Shown here: positions 57,565-64,000 of the stretch, piece after piece
Position numbering within the stretch: the first letter of the stretch is position 1
Layout: each line of letters begins with the position of its first letter
Assembly: GCF_025133575.1 (NCBI RefSeq)
Contig: NZ_CP104011.1
Span: 3,011,483 to 3,075,482, forward strand
Direction of reading: 5' to 3'
Origin: Pseudomonas sp. GCEP-101
Lineage (GTDB): Bacteria; Pseudomonadota; Gammaproteobacteria; Pseudomonadales; Pseudomonadaceae
Length of the DNA stretch: 64,000 nucleotides
Translations under genes and position numbers: made by a program
Notes under the pieces: model-generated
Seen by the model: the letters and a program-made list of their open reading frames with translations, nothing else
Databases searched by the model: none
Told to the model about the DNA's origin: nothing

Positions 57565-57586
57565 GCCACCCGGCACCTGCTGTACG

Positions 57587-57615
57587 AAAAAGCCCCGCCT
57601 AGGCGGGGCTTTTTC
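57587..57615 (+). terminator. rho-independent terminator after groEL
   Basis: AAAAAGCCCCGCCT (57587-57600) and AGGCGGGGCTTTTT (57601-57614) form an uninterrupted palindrome, with a tight turn at its centre. It works in both directions and insulates the crcB leader from groESL. Confidence 0.95.
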
Positions 57616-57644
57616 ATGGGCGGCGGATATGCCAGACTGCGCCG

Positions 57645-57720
57645 CAGGAGATGGCATTCCTCCTTCAACCGCCCTCGTGGCTGATGATGCCTACGCATTG
57701 ACCTGGAAAGGCGCGTAGGC
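57645..57720 (+). promoter_or_regulatory. fluoride riboswitch (crcB motif) with a competing downstream helix
   Basis: The aptamer consensus is present in order: GGAGATGG (57647-57654), CCTCC (57659-57663), AACCGCC (57667-57673) and GGCTGATGATGCCTAC (57679-57694). GGAG/CTCC can form P1, GCC-CTCGT-GGC the internal hairpin, and GGCAT/ATGCC the long-range pairing, the same topology as known fluoride aptamers. GCCTACGC (57689-57696) can instead pair perfectly with GCGTAGGC (57713-57720), an exclusive alternative. No T tract follows. The crcB ATG is 45 nt further on. Confidence 0.92.
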
Positions 57721-57764
57721 GCATGCCTGCAGCCTGTCCAAGCCACCTTCCCCAGGACAGGACC

Positions 57765-58148
57765 ATGTGGAAATCCATTCTCGCCGTCTCCCTCGGAGCC
57801 GCCCTCGGTGCACTGCTGCGCTGGGTACTCGGGCTCAAGCTTAACACCCTCCTGCCATCCATGCCGCCGGGCACGGTGGTCGCCAACCTGGTCGGCGGCT
57901 ACATCATCGGCGCGGCCATCGCCTTCTTCGCCAACTCGCCTGGCCTGGCGCCAGAATGGCGGTTGCTGATCATCACCGGCTTCTGTGGCGGCCTCACCAC
58001 CTTCTCGACCTTCTCCGCGGAAGTCGTCGTGCTGCTGCAGCAGGGGCGGCTCGCCTGGGCGATGGGCACCATCGCCACGCATCTGGCCGGCTCCCTGCTG
58101 ATGACCCTGGCCGGGCTCTGGTCGGTGCAGACGTTGATGGGGCGCTAG
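57765..58148 (+). CDS. crcB: fluoride ion channel CrcB/Fluc
   Basis: A 127-residue four-helix membrane protein that exports fluoride as a dual-topology dimer. The signature [14 protein letters not shown] (71-84) with the Phe residues lining the pore and Asn41 are present. ATG 57765 (CAGGACAGG upstream) gives [20 protein letters not shown]; an in-frame ATG 14 codons earlier would fall near the leader. The fluoride riboswitch directly upstream confirms the function. Single gene between groEL and colR. Confidence 0.97.
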   Translation: MWKSILAVSLGAALGALLRWVLGLKLNTLLPSMPPGTVVANLVGGYIIGAAIAFFANSPGLAPEWRLLIITGFCGGLTTFSTFSAEVVVLLQQGRLAWAMGTIATHLAGSLLMTLAGLWSVQTLMGR

Positions 58149-58227
58149 GTCTGGAGATTTCGCAAAGCGAGACGTGGTACAGCGGTGAAGGATTCACCGG
58201 AGGAATGTGAAAATTCCGTCAAAGGCG

Positions 58228-58255
58228 CTTAAGTTCCATTTAAGCTGGTTAGGCT
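58228..58255 (+). promoter_or_regulatory. PmrA-like box and -10 region upstream of colR
   Basis: CTTAAG (58228-58233), 5 nt, TTTAAG (58239-58244): two half-sites 11 bp apart, as for OmpR/PhoB-family dimers, and an exact fit to the YTTAAK-N5-YTTAAK PmrA consensus of enterics. TAGGCT (58250-58255) follows as a possible -10, so the box sits in the -35 place of an activated promoter. It could also be ColR's own site. Confidence 0.6.
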
Positions 58256-58282
58256 ACTGTGCACTGCGTTCGAGGAGAGCCT

Positions 58283-58966
58283 ATGCGCATTCTTTTGGTT
58301 GAAGACAATCGGGACATCCTGGCCAACATGGCCGACTACCTGGGGCTCAAGGGCTACACGGTGGACTGCGCCCAGGACGGCCTGTCCGGATTGCACCTGG
58401 CGGCGACGTCGCACTACGACCTGATCGTACTGGACGTGATGCTGCCCGGGCTGGACGGTTTCACCCTGTGCCGCCGCCTGCGCGAAGACGCGCGCCGCGA
58501 CACCCCGGTGATCATGCTCACCGCCCGCGATCAGCTGGATGACCGCCTGCAAGGCTTCCGCTCCGGCGCCGACGATTACCTGCTCAAACCCTTCGCCCTG
58601 TCCGAGCTGGCCGCCCGCATCGAAGCCGTGCTGCGCCGCAGCCAGGGCGGCGGGCGCCGCGAGCTGCAGGTCGCCGACCTGAGCTACAACCTCGATACCC
58701 TCGAAGTGAACCGCGCCGGCAAACCCCTCAAGCTCAACCCCATCGGCCTCAAGCTGCTGGCCGTGCTGATGCAGAAGAGCCCGCACGTGGTGCGCCGCGA
58801 CGTGCTCGAAGAAGCCGTATGGGGCGACGATTGCCCCGACAGCGACAGCCTGCGCAGCCACGTGCACCAGTTGCGCCAGGTGATCGACAAACCCTTCGCA
58901 TCCTCCCTGCTGCACACGGTGCATGGCGTCGGCTACAAGCTGGCGGAGGAAGCGCATGGAGTATAA
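58283..58966 (+). CDS. colR: response regulator ColR
   Basis: A 227-residue OmpR-family regulator. Receiver domain with phospho-acceptor Asp51, Thr80 and Lys102. Winged-helix DNA-binding domain from ~130 (LKLNPIGLKLLAVLMQKSP, SLRSHVHQLRQVID, HTVHGVGYKL). In P. putida and P. aeruginosa, ColR controls membrane and LPS-modifying genes under Zn, Fe or Mn excess and polymyxin stress. GAGGAGAG lies before the ATG. It overlaps colS by 11 nt. Confidence 0.95.
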   Translation: MRILLVEDNRDILANMADYLGLKGYTVDCAQDGLSGLHLAATSHYDLIVLDVMLPGLDGFTLCRRLREDARRDTPVIMLTARDQLDDRLQGFRSGADDYLLKPFALSELAARIEAVLRRSQGGGRRELQVADLSYNLDTLEVNRAGKPLKLNPIGLKLLAVLMQKSPHVVRRDVLEEAVWGDDCPDSDSLRSHVHQLRQVIDKPFASSLLHTVHGVGYKLAEEAHGV

Positions 58967-60230
58967 GCAGAGCCTTTCCCGACGGATTGTCTTTGCCTTC
59001 GTACTCATGACCGCCGCCGTTGGTGGCCTGTTTTCGGTGGGAATCGTCGGCGTCGTCCACATCGTCGAGGAGCGCCTGATCTCCCGCGACCTGGGCGGCG
59101 AGCTGGACCGCATCATCAATGAGGACCTGGGCAACGGCCAGGCACCCAAGCTCGACCCGGGCATGCGCTTCTTCATCAGTGATGGCGTCGGCGTCTACGC
59201 CATGCCGCCGGCGCTGCGCCGGCTGGATGCCGGGTTCCATGAAGTGTTCGACGGCGAGCTGTCGTTCCACGCACTGACGCGGGACATCGACGGTCGCCGT
59301 TTCGTCCTGCTGCAGGACCAGAGCGATTTCGAGGCCCGCGAGCAGATTCTGTATGCCGCCGTGGTCACGGGTTACGTGCTCAGCCTGGCCTTGTCCGGGC
59401 TGCTCGGCTGGCTGCTGGCGCGCAAGGTCATGGAGCCGGTGTCGCGTCTGGCGCGGCAGGTTCGCCACCGCGACCAGCTGCTGGAACTGGCGCCGCCCAT
59501 GTCCCCGGACTACGCCAATGACGAAGTGGGTGAGCTGGCGGCCGCCTTCGATTACGCCATGGGGCGGCTGCATGACGTGCTGACCCGGGAAAAGCTGTTT
59601 ACCAGCGACGTCAGCCATGAGCTGCGCACGCCGCTGATGGTGATCGCCACCAGCTGCGAATTGCTGGCGGAGGAACCGGGGCTCAGCGCCCGCGCCCGCG
59701 CCCAATTGGCGCGGATGAGCGGCGCCTGCGAGGAAATGCGCGATCTGGTGCAGACCTTCCTGATGCTGGCGCGGGCCCAGCGCAAGGACATGGCCATCGT
59801 GCCCCAGGCGGGGTTACGGCAGATCGGTGACGAGCTGGTGGCGCAGTGGCGGGGACCGATCGAGGCGAAAGGCCTGACGTTGGAATACGACGCGAAACAG
59901 GAGATGCCCGGACAATTCAACGGGCCTTTCCTGCGCTCGGTAATGAGCAATTTATTGCGCAATGCCATGCATTACACCGAAACCGGCAGCATCCGCTTAC
60001 AACTTGGCCCGAACGGATTCTGGGTCGAAGACACCGGCGCCGGCATCCCCGAAGAGCAGCGCGAGCGCGTCTTCCAACCTTTTGTCCGCGGCCAGAACCC
60101 GCGTGGCGAGGGGCTTGGGCTGGGGCTGTCGCTGGTCAAGCGGATCTGCGCCTCCGAAGGCTGGGACGTCACCCTGCGTCCGGTCGAACCCCATGGCTGT
60201 CGCTTCGAAGTTCGCCTAGCCGTGGTTTGA
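58956..60230 (+). CDS. colS: sensor histidine kinase ColS
   Basis: A 424-residue kinase. Transmembrane helices at about 11-33 and 131-153 enclose a ~97-residue periplasmic domain. His35, Glu38, Glu96, His105 and the E126-x-x-E129 motif are all present; I recall these as metal-sensing residues in P. putida ColS. HisKA His221 is in SDVSHELRTPL, and the ATPase motifs EDTGAGIP and GLGLGLSLVKR follow. ATG 58956 has GGAGGAAG upstream. Confidence 0.95.
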   Translation: MEYKQSLSRRIVFAFVLMTAAVGGLFSVGIVGVVHIVEERLISRDLGGELDRIINEDLGNGQAPKLDPGMRFFISDGVGVYAMPPALRRLDAGFHEVFDGELSFHALTRDIDGRRFVLLQDQSDFEAREQILYAAVVTGYVLSLALSGLLGWLLARKVMEPVSRLARQVRHRDQLLELAPPMSPDYANDEVGELAAAFDYAMGRLHDVLTREKLFTSDVSHELRTPLMVIATSCELLAEEPGLSARARAQLARMSGACEEMRDLVQTFLMLARAQRKDMAIVPQAGLRQIGDELVAQWRGPIEAKGLTLEYDAKQEMPGQFNGPFLRSVMSNLLRNAMHYTETGSIRLQLGPNGFWVEDTGAGIPEEQRERVFQPFVRGQNPRGEGLGLGLSLVKRICASEGWDVTLRPVEPHGCRFEVRLAVV

Positions 60231-60312
60231 CGAAATCTTCACAAGTGCATGACCCGGCTGTGACAGGCTGGTTCGTATCGTTCGCCCTGAATTCGGGAAA
60301 GGTATTAATCCG

Positions 60313-60984
60313 ATGACTGAAAAATCCGTCGACCTGGAGTTCTCCCAAAAGTACGACCGGCAACACGCAGAGCGTTACCTGCGCAAGCACCAGGCCGGAC
60401 TCTCCAGGAAACTTTCCCATTGGCGCGATGTCCAGATAGGCCGCCAGGCGCTCAAGCTGGCCGGGCAACCCAACCTGGTACTCGACCTGCCGTGCGGCGC
60501 CGGTCGCTTCTGGCCGATGCTGGCGGAAAAGGAGAACCGGGTGATCATCGGGGCGGACAATTCCCCCGACATGATCGCGGTGGCCTGTGCCGGTCAACCG
60601 AATGAGGTTGTAAAACGCGTCCGACCTTTGCAGACTTCCGCGTTTGCCATTGACCTTCCGGACAATGCCGTCGACAGCATCTTCTCGATGCGCCTGATGC
60701 ACCACATCGGCGAATCGGATGACCGTTTGACGATGTTGCGCGAATTTCACCGCGTAACGCGCGATTCGGTGATCCTGTCGATGTGGGTCGATGGCAACTT
60801 CAAGTCCTGGAAACGTGCACGCGCCGAGGCAACTCGCAAGAAGCACACCTACCAGAACCGCTTCGTGATTCCTGCCAAGACCATCGAGGCGGAGTTCCGC
60901 CAGGCTGGTTTCAAGGTTCAGGATCACATTGATTTCGTCCCGCTTATCCATATGTGGCGGGTCTACATTCTGCGTAAGGAGTGA
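60313..60984 (+). CDS. class I SAM-dependent methyltransferase (Orf222-like)
   Basis: A 223-residue methyltransferase with SAM motif I VLDLPCGAGRF (56-66), followed by an acidic-ended second strand (IIGADNSPDM) and SMRLMHHIGE. It corresponds to orf222 in the colRS-orf222-inaA locus described in P. fluorescens and P. putida, where it is part of the ColR regulon. The substrate is unknown; an envelope role is inferred. 82 nt separate it from colS, so it may have its own promoter. Confidence 0.88.
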   Translation: MTEKSVDLEFSQKYDRQHAERYLRKHQAGLSRKLSHWRDVQIGRQALKLAGQPNLVLDLPCGAGRFWPMLAEKENRVIIGADNSPDMIAVACAGQPNEVVKRVRPLQTSAFAIDLPDNAVDSIFSMRLMHHIGESDDRLTMLREFHRVTRDSVILSMWVDGNFKSWKRARAEATRKKHTYQNRFVIPAKTIEAEFRQAGFKVQDHIDFVPLIHMWRVYILRKE

Positions 60985-60987
60985 TGG

Positions 60988-61692
60988 ATGGCCGTTGATC
61001 TGGCGTCGCTGCAGCAAATTTCCGGTGAGAACGCCATCGACCGTTGGCTCCAGGTGCCCGGCAAGTGGGTGGAAGAACCCAACCGTCGGCGCGGCGGCGA
61101 GAGTGGCGTGCAGCGAGTCCTGACCTCCGACGGCCGTATGCTCTATCGCAAGCAGCAGATGGGTCACATCTACCGTGACCTGCTGCACCCGTTCGGTTAT
61201 CCCACGGCGATCCGCGAGCGCAACGCCCTCAAGGCGGCCGAAGCGCTGGGCGTTAAAGTGCCGACCCTGGTCTATGCCGGCTGCCGCAAGGTGGATGGCG
61301 AATGGCAGGCGCTGCTGGTCACCGAATCCCTCGACGGCTTCACCAGCCTGGAAGACTGCTACGCCCGTGGCGACCAGGAAAAGTGGGGCGAAGCCCTGCA
61401 CCAAAGAATTCTGCAACAATACGGCAGTACCCTGGCAAAACTTAACGCCGGCCGCTGGCAGCACGGCTGCCTGTACCTCAAGCACGTGTTCGTGAAGGTG
61501 GACGGCGAGAAGATCGAAGTGGCCCTGATCGACATGGAAAAAGCCCGCCAGCGCTTCAGCGCCCAGCGTGCTGCCCGTCATGATCTTCGCCAGGTAAAAC
61601 GCCGCTCGTCGTGGACAGAGGCGCAATGGCAGGCCTTTGTCTATGGTTACCAAGCGGCGTTTGGCAGCGCCATCAAAGGGTTGCAGACATGA
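60988..61692 (+). CDS. inaA: InaA / LPS-kinase family protein
   Basis: A 234-residue protein of the Kdo/WaaP kinase clan. An N-lobe-like part (ESGVQRVLTSDGRMLYRKQQ with a candidate ATP-binding Lys) is followed by a C-lobe. The kinase-type catalytic loop reads QHGCLYLKHVF (His159) and lacks the usual HxD aspartate; Asp182 in ALIDMEKAR occupies the DFG position. It may phosphorylate LPS core sugars, or be an inactive relative. AAGGAG lies 6 nt before the ATG. It overlaps the next gene by 4 nt. Confidence 0.88.
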   Translation: MAVDLASLQQISGENAIDRWLQVPGKWVEEPNRRRGGESGVQRVLTSDGRMLYRKQQMGHIYRDLLHPFGYPTAIRERNALKAAEALGVKVPTLVYAGCRKVDGEWQALLVTESLDGFTSLEDCYARGDQEKWGEALHQRILQQYGSTLAKLNAGRWQHGCLYLKHVFVKVDGEKIEVALIDMEKARQRFSAQRAARHDLRQVKRRSSWTEAQWQAFVYGYQAAFGSAIKGLQT

Positions 61693-61913
61693 AGTTAGAA
61701 ATTACGCGAGGTTTGCTCCTCATCGGCGCGCTCGGGGTGGCGACCCTGGCGGCGGCGGCCTGGCATGAGCCTGGGCCTTCGGTCATTTCCGGAAAAGGCG
61801 GCCTGGACAGCTGCCCGATGCCGCCCAACCAGCGCGCCAAGCAACAGGACCTGCGTCCGGATGACGACCTGCTGCTGTTCCTCTTCGGAATGTCGCAGAG
61901 CAAGGCCCGCTGA
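61689..61913 (+). CDS. small membrane-anchored or exported protein, unknown
   Basis: A 74-residue protein with one N-terminal hydrophobic helix (GLLLIGALGVATLAAAAW) and a short periplasmic tail with a single Cys (GGLDSCPMPPNQRAKQQD). The acidic end PDDDLLLFLFGMSQSKAR is distinctive. The ATG overlaps the inaA stop (ATGA), so the two are coupled and it likely belongs to the ColRS envelope module. Not recognised further. Confidence 0.75.
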   Translation: MKLEITRGLLLIGALGVATLAAAAWHEPGPSVISGKGGLDSCPMPPNQRAKQQDLRPDDDLLLFLFGMSQSKAR

Positions 61914-61928
61914 TTTCTGTTTCAACTC

Positions 61929-61956
61929 CAAAACCCCGCCTCGGCGGGGTTTTTTG
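61929..61956 (+). terminator. rho-independent terminator after the colRS-orf222-inaA locus
   Basis: ACCCCGCC and GGCGGGGT pair around a TC centre, preceded by AAAA and followed by TTTTTT. Confidence 0.9.
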
Positions 61957-62003
61957 TGGGCGACGGGTTAGACTGCCGATTCGAAGCCTGCAAAGAGACA
62001 AGC

Positions 62004-63203
62004 ATGAGCGACAGCGCATTTTCCCGGCGGATCGTGCAGAACCTGCTGGATACCGATTTCTACAAGCTGAGCATGATGCAGGCGGTGCTGCACAACTACC
62101 CCAACGCGGAAGTGGAATGGGAGTTCCGCTGCCGCAACGAGGAAGACCTGCGCGCCTACCTGGACCCGCTGCGTGAGCAGATCGAGCGCCTGGCGGAGCT
62201 GTCCTTCGCACCGCAGGACCTGGCGTTCCTGGAACGCATTCCGTTCTTCAAGCCGGACTTCATCCGCTTCCTCGGCCTGTTCCGCTTCAATCCCTGCTAC
62301 GTGCAACTGGGCGTGGAGGACGACGAACTGTTCCTGCGTCTCAAAGGCCCGTGGTTGCACGTGATTCTCTTCGAGGTGCCGCTGCTGGCGAGCATCAGCG
62401 AAGTGCGCAACCGCCACCGCCATCCGGGCACGACGCTGACGATGGTTCGCGAACGCCTGCAGGAGAAGTTCGACTGGCTGCGCCAGGAGGCCAGCGCCGA
62501 GGAACTGGCCGGCTTCAAGATGGCCGATTTCGGCACCCGCCGGCGCTTCTCCTATCCGGTACAGGAAGCGGTGGTGCGCGACCTGCGCGATGGCTTCCCC
62601 GGGCATTTCGTCGGCACCAGCAACGTGCACCTGGCCCGCGAACTGGGAGTGAAGCCGCTGGGCACCATGGCCCACGAGTGGCTGATGGCGCACCAGCAGC
62701 TCGGGCCGCGGCTGATCGACAGCCAGGCCGCCGCCCTGGACGCCTGGGTTCGCGAATACCGCGGCCAGTTGGGCATCGCCCTGACCGACTGCATCACCAT
62801 GGACGCCTTCCTGGCCGACTTCGACCTGTATTTCGCCAAGCTCTTCGATGGCTTGCGCCATGACTCGGGAGACCCGCTGGAATGGGCGGAAAAGGCCATC
62901 GGGCACTACGAGCGCCTGGGCATCGACCCGCGGACCAAGACGCTGGTGTTCTCCGACGGTCTCAACCTGCCGCGCGCGCTGGAAATCTATCGCGCGCTGC
63001 GCGAGCGCATCGACGTCAGCTTCGGCATCGGCACCCACTTCACCTGCGATGTGCCGGGCGTGCAGCCGATGAACATCGTGCTGAAGATGACCGCCTGCAA
63101 CGGTCACCCGGTGGCGAAGATTTCCGACGCGCCGGGCAAGACGCAATGCAAGGACGAGAACTTCCTGCACTACCTCAAGCACGTGTTCAAAGTACCGGGT
63201 TAG
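62004..63203 (+). CDS. pncB: nicotinate phosphoribosyltransferase
   Basis: A 399-residue NAPRTase that makes nicotinate mononucleotide in NAD salvage. [21 protein letters not shown] at the N-terminus, [34 protein letters not shown] and the C-terminal [18 protein letters not shown] are family signatures. ATG 62004 gives the normal [15 protein letters not shown] start. P. aeruginosa has two pncB genes; the second is expected elsewhere. Confidence 0.97.
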   Translation: MSDSAFSRRIVQNLLDTDFYKLSMMQAVLHNYPNAEVEWEFRCRNEEDLRAYLDPLREQIERLAELSFAPQDLAFLERIPFFKPDFIRFLGLFRFNPCYVQLGVEDDELFLRLKGPWLHVILFEVPLLASISEVRNRHRHPGTTLTMVRERLQEKFDWLRQEASAEELAGFKMADFGTRRRFSYPVQEAVVRDLRDGFPGHFVGTSNVHLARELGVKPLGTMAHEWLMAHQQLGPRLIDSQAAALDAWVREYRGQLGIALTDCITMDAFLADFDLYFAKLFDGLRHDSGDPLEWAEKAIGHYERLGIDPRTKTLVFSDGLNLPRALEIYRALRERIDVSFGIGTHFTCDVPGVQPMNIVLKMTACNGHPVAKISDAPGKTQCKDENFLHYLKHVFKVPG

Positions 63204-63281
63204 CGGATTGCGCAGCGCAGCGGGACGCGCCACTCTAACGCGATGCGCGCATCGCGACAGGCCACCGAAGGGGAATCACGG

Positions 63282-64000
63282 ATGTCAGCCACGAACGAAC
63301 TCATCATTGGCGCAGGGCCCGACGGCCAGCCGGTCGGCCAGCCCTGGAAGCTCGCCAACCGCCACGGCCTGATCGCCGGCGCCACCGGCACCGGCAAGAC
63401 GGTGACCCTGCAACACCTGGCCGAGTCCTTCAGCGACGCCGGCATCGCGGTGTTCGCCGCAGACATCAAGGGCGACCTGTGCGGCATCGCCGCCGCCGGC
63501 AACCCGCAGGGCAAGGTGGCCGAGCGGATCGCCAGCATGCCCTGGCTGAACCACACGCCCAAGGCCTACCCGGTGAGCATCTGGGACGTCGCCGGCAAGA
63601 CCGGCCACCCGCTGCGCACCACGCTGACGGAGATGGGCCCGCTGCTGCTGTCCAACCTGCTGGAGCTGACCGAGAGCCAGCAGGCGGCGTTGTTCGCCGC
63701 GTTCAAGGTGGCCGACCGCGAGGGCCTGCTGCTGCTGGACATGAAGGACCTCAAGGCGCTGCTCAACCACTTCAAGGACCATCCGGACATCCTCGGCGAG
63801 GACCGTGCGCTGTTCACCGCCGCGTCCTCCCAGGCCCTGCTGCGGCGCCTGGCGCTGCTGGAACAGCAAGGCGCGGACGACTTCTTCGGCGAGCCGGCGC
63901 TGCAACTGGAAGACCTGCTGCGCCCCGAGGCCGACGGCCGTGGCCGCATCCACCTGCTCGATGCCAGCAAGCTGGTGCACGACGCGCCGAAGGTCTACGC
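63282..64000 (+). CDS. HerA-like ATPase, DUF853 family (YjgR-like), 3' end missing
   Basis: The first ~239 residues are in the window; the gene runs off the right edge. It starts MSATNELIIGAGPDGQPVGQ with GAAGGGGA upstream. Walker A is GATGTGKT (33-40), followed by FAADIKGDLCGIAAAG. This N-terminus is that of the DUF853/YjgR proteins, HerA/FtsK-related hexameric ATPases of unknown role, possibly linked to DNA processing. Intact as far as seen. Confidence 0.92.
   Translation, partial: MSATNELIIGAGPDGQPVGQPWKLANRHGLIAGATGTGKTVTLQHLAESFSDAGIAVFAADIKGDLCGIAAAGNPQGKVAERIASMPWLNHTPKAYPVSIWDVAGKTGHPLRTTLTEMGPLLLSNLLELTESQQAALFAAFKVADREGLLLLDMKDLKALLNHFKDHPDILGEDRALFTAASSQALLRRLALLEQQGADDFFGEPALQLEDLLRPEADGRGRIHLLDASKLVHDAPKVY

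Overview
The window is about 65% GC and densely coded. Protein sequences and gene order point to a Pseudomonas chromosome close to the P. aeruginosa branch. From memory, the order follows P. aeruginosa PAO1 from about PA4441 (yhcB) down to PA4376 (pncB). A few local differences are noted below. I cannot name the species from the sequence alone. It is core genome: I see no phage, IS element, integron, CRISPR array, tRNA or rRNA. The only clearly repetitive DNA is short palindromic REP/REPIN-type sequence.

Layout. 1-8.3 kb: end of a ZapG/YhcB-like gene, an alpha/beta hydrolase, trpS, zapE, an exported protein of unknown function, a GlxA-type AraC regulator divergent from an acyl-CoA dehydrogenase, and an aldo/keto reductase. 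8.4-13.3 kb: rplM-rpsI, the cytochrome bc1 operon (Rieske, cytochrome b, cytochrome c1) and sspA-sspB. 13.3-16.7 kb (minus strand): an LpoA-like lipoprotein, yraN, a gmhA/diaA SIS protein and a BON-domain lipoprotein. 16.8-18.1 kb: rsmI and the RNase P RNA gene rnpB. 18.3-36.1 kb: a complete division and cell wall cluster, mraZ-rsmH-ftsL-ftsI-murE-murF-mraY-murD-ftsW-murG-murC-ddlB-ftsQ-ftsA-ftsZ-lpxC. Most junctions overlap by 1-11 nt, and a promoter with three MraZ-type boxes lies in front. 36.2-43.3 kb: a DUF721 protein, secA, argJ, a glutathione S-transferase, a Nudix/ThiE-like fusion and a cluster of palindromic repeats. 43.3-48 kb (minus strand): a response regulator with a degenerate GGDEF domain, panE, a PAS/HAMP sensor kinase and a PduO-type cobalamin adenosyltransferase. 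48-55.3 kb: yajQ, an MscS channel, ampG, an alkyltransferase-like (ATL) DNA-repair protein, a YdiY-type outer-membrane protein, an SDR, a HugZ-like protein and fxsA. 55.4-58.1 kb: groES-groEL with a sigma-32-type promoter, then crcB preceded by a clear fluoride riboswitch. 58.2-61.9 kb: colR-colS-orf222-inaA and a small exported protein, with a PmrA-like box before colR. 62-64 kb: pncB and the start of a HerA-like ATPase cut by the window end.

How it fits together. The central cluster builds lipid II (MurC-F, DdlB, MraY, MurG), polymerises and crosslinks septal peptidoglycan (FtsW, FtsI), and assembles the Z-ring (FtsA, FtsZ, FtsQ, FtsL). LpxC links this to lipid A synthesis. LpoA and AmpG flank it as periplasmic regulator and muropeptide-recycling permease. 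ColRS-Orf222-InaA is an envelope metal/antimicrobial stress module.

I found no convincing wholly undescribed system. The observations most worth checking are the fluoride riboswitch with a competing 8-bp switch helix, the CTTAAG-N5-TTTAAG box before colRS, the ATL protein with Trp in place of the MGMT cysteine, a nested palindrome at 41.9 kb, and the compound repeat cluster at 43.0-43.3 kb.
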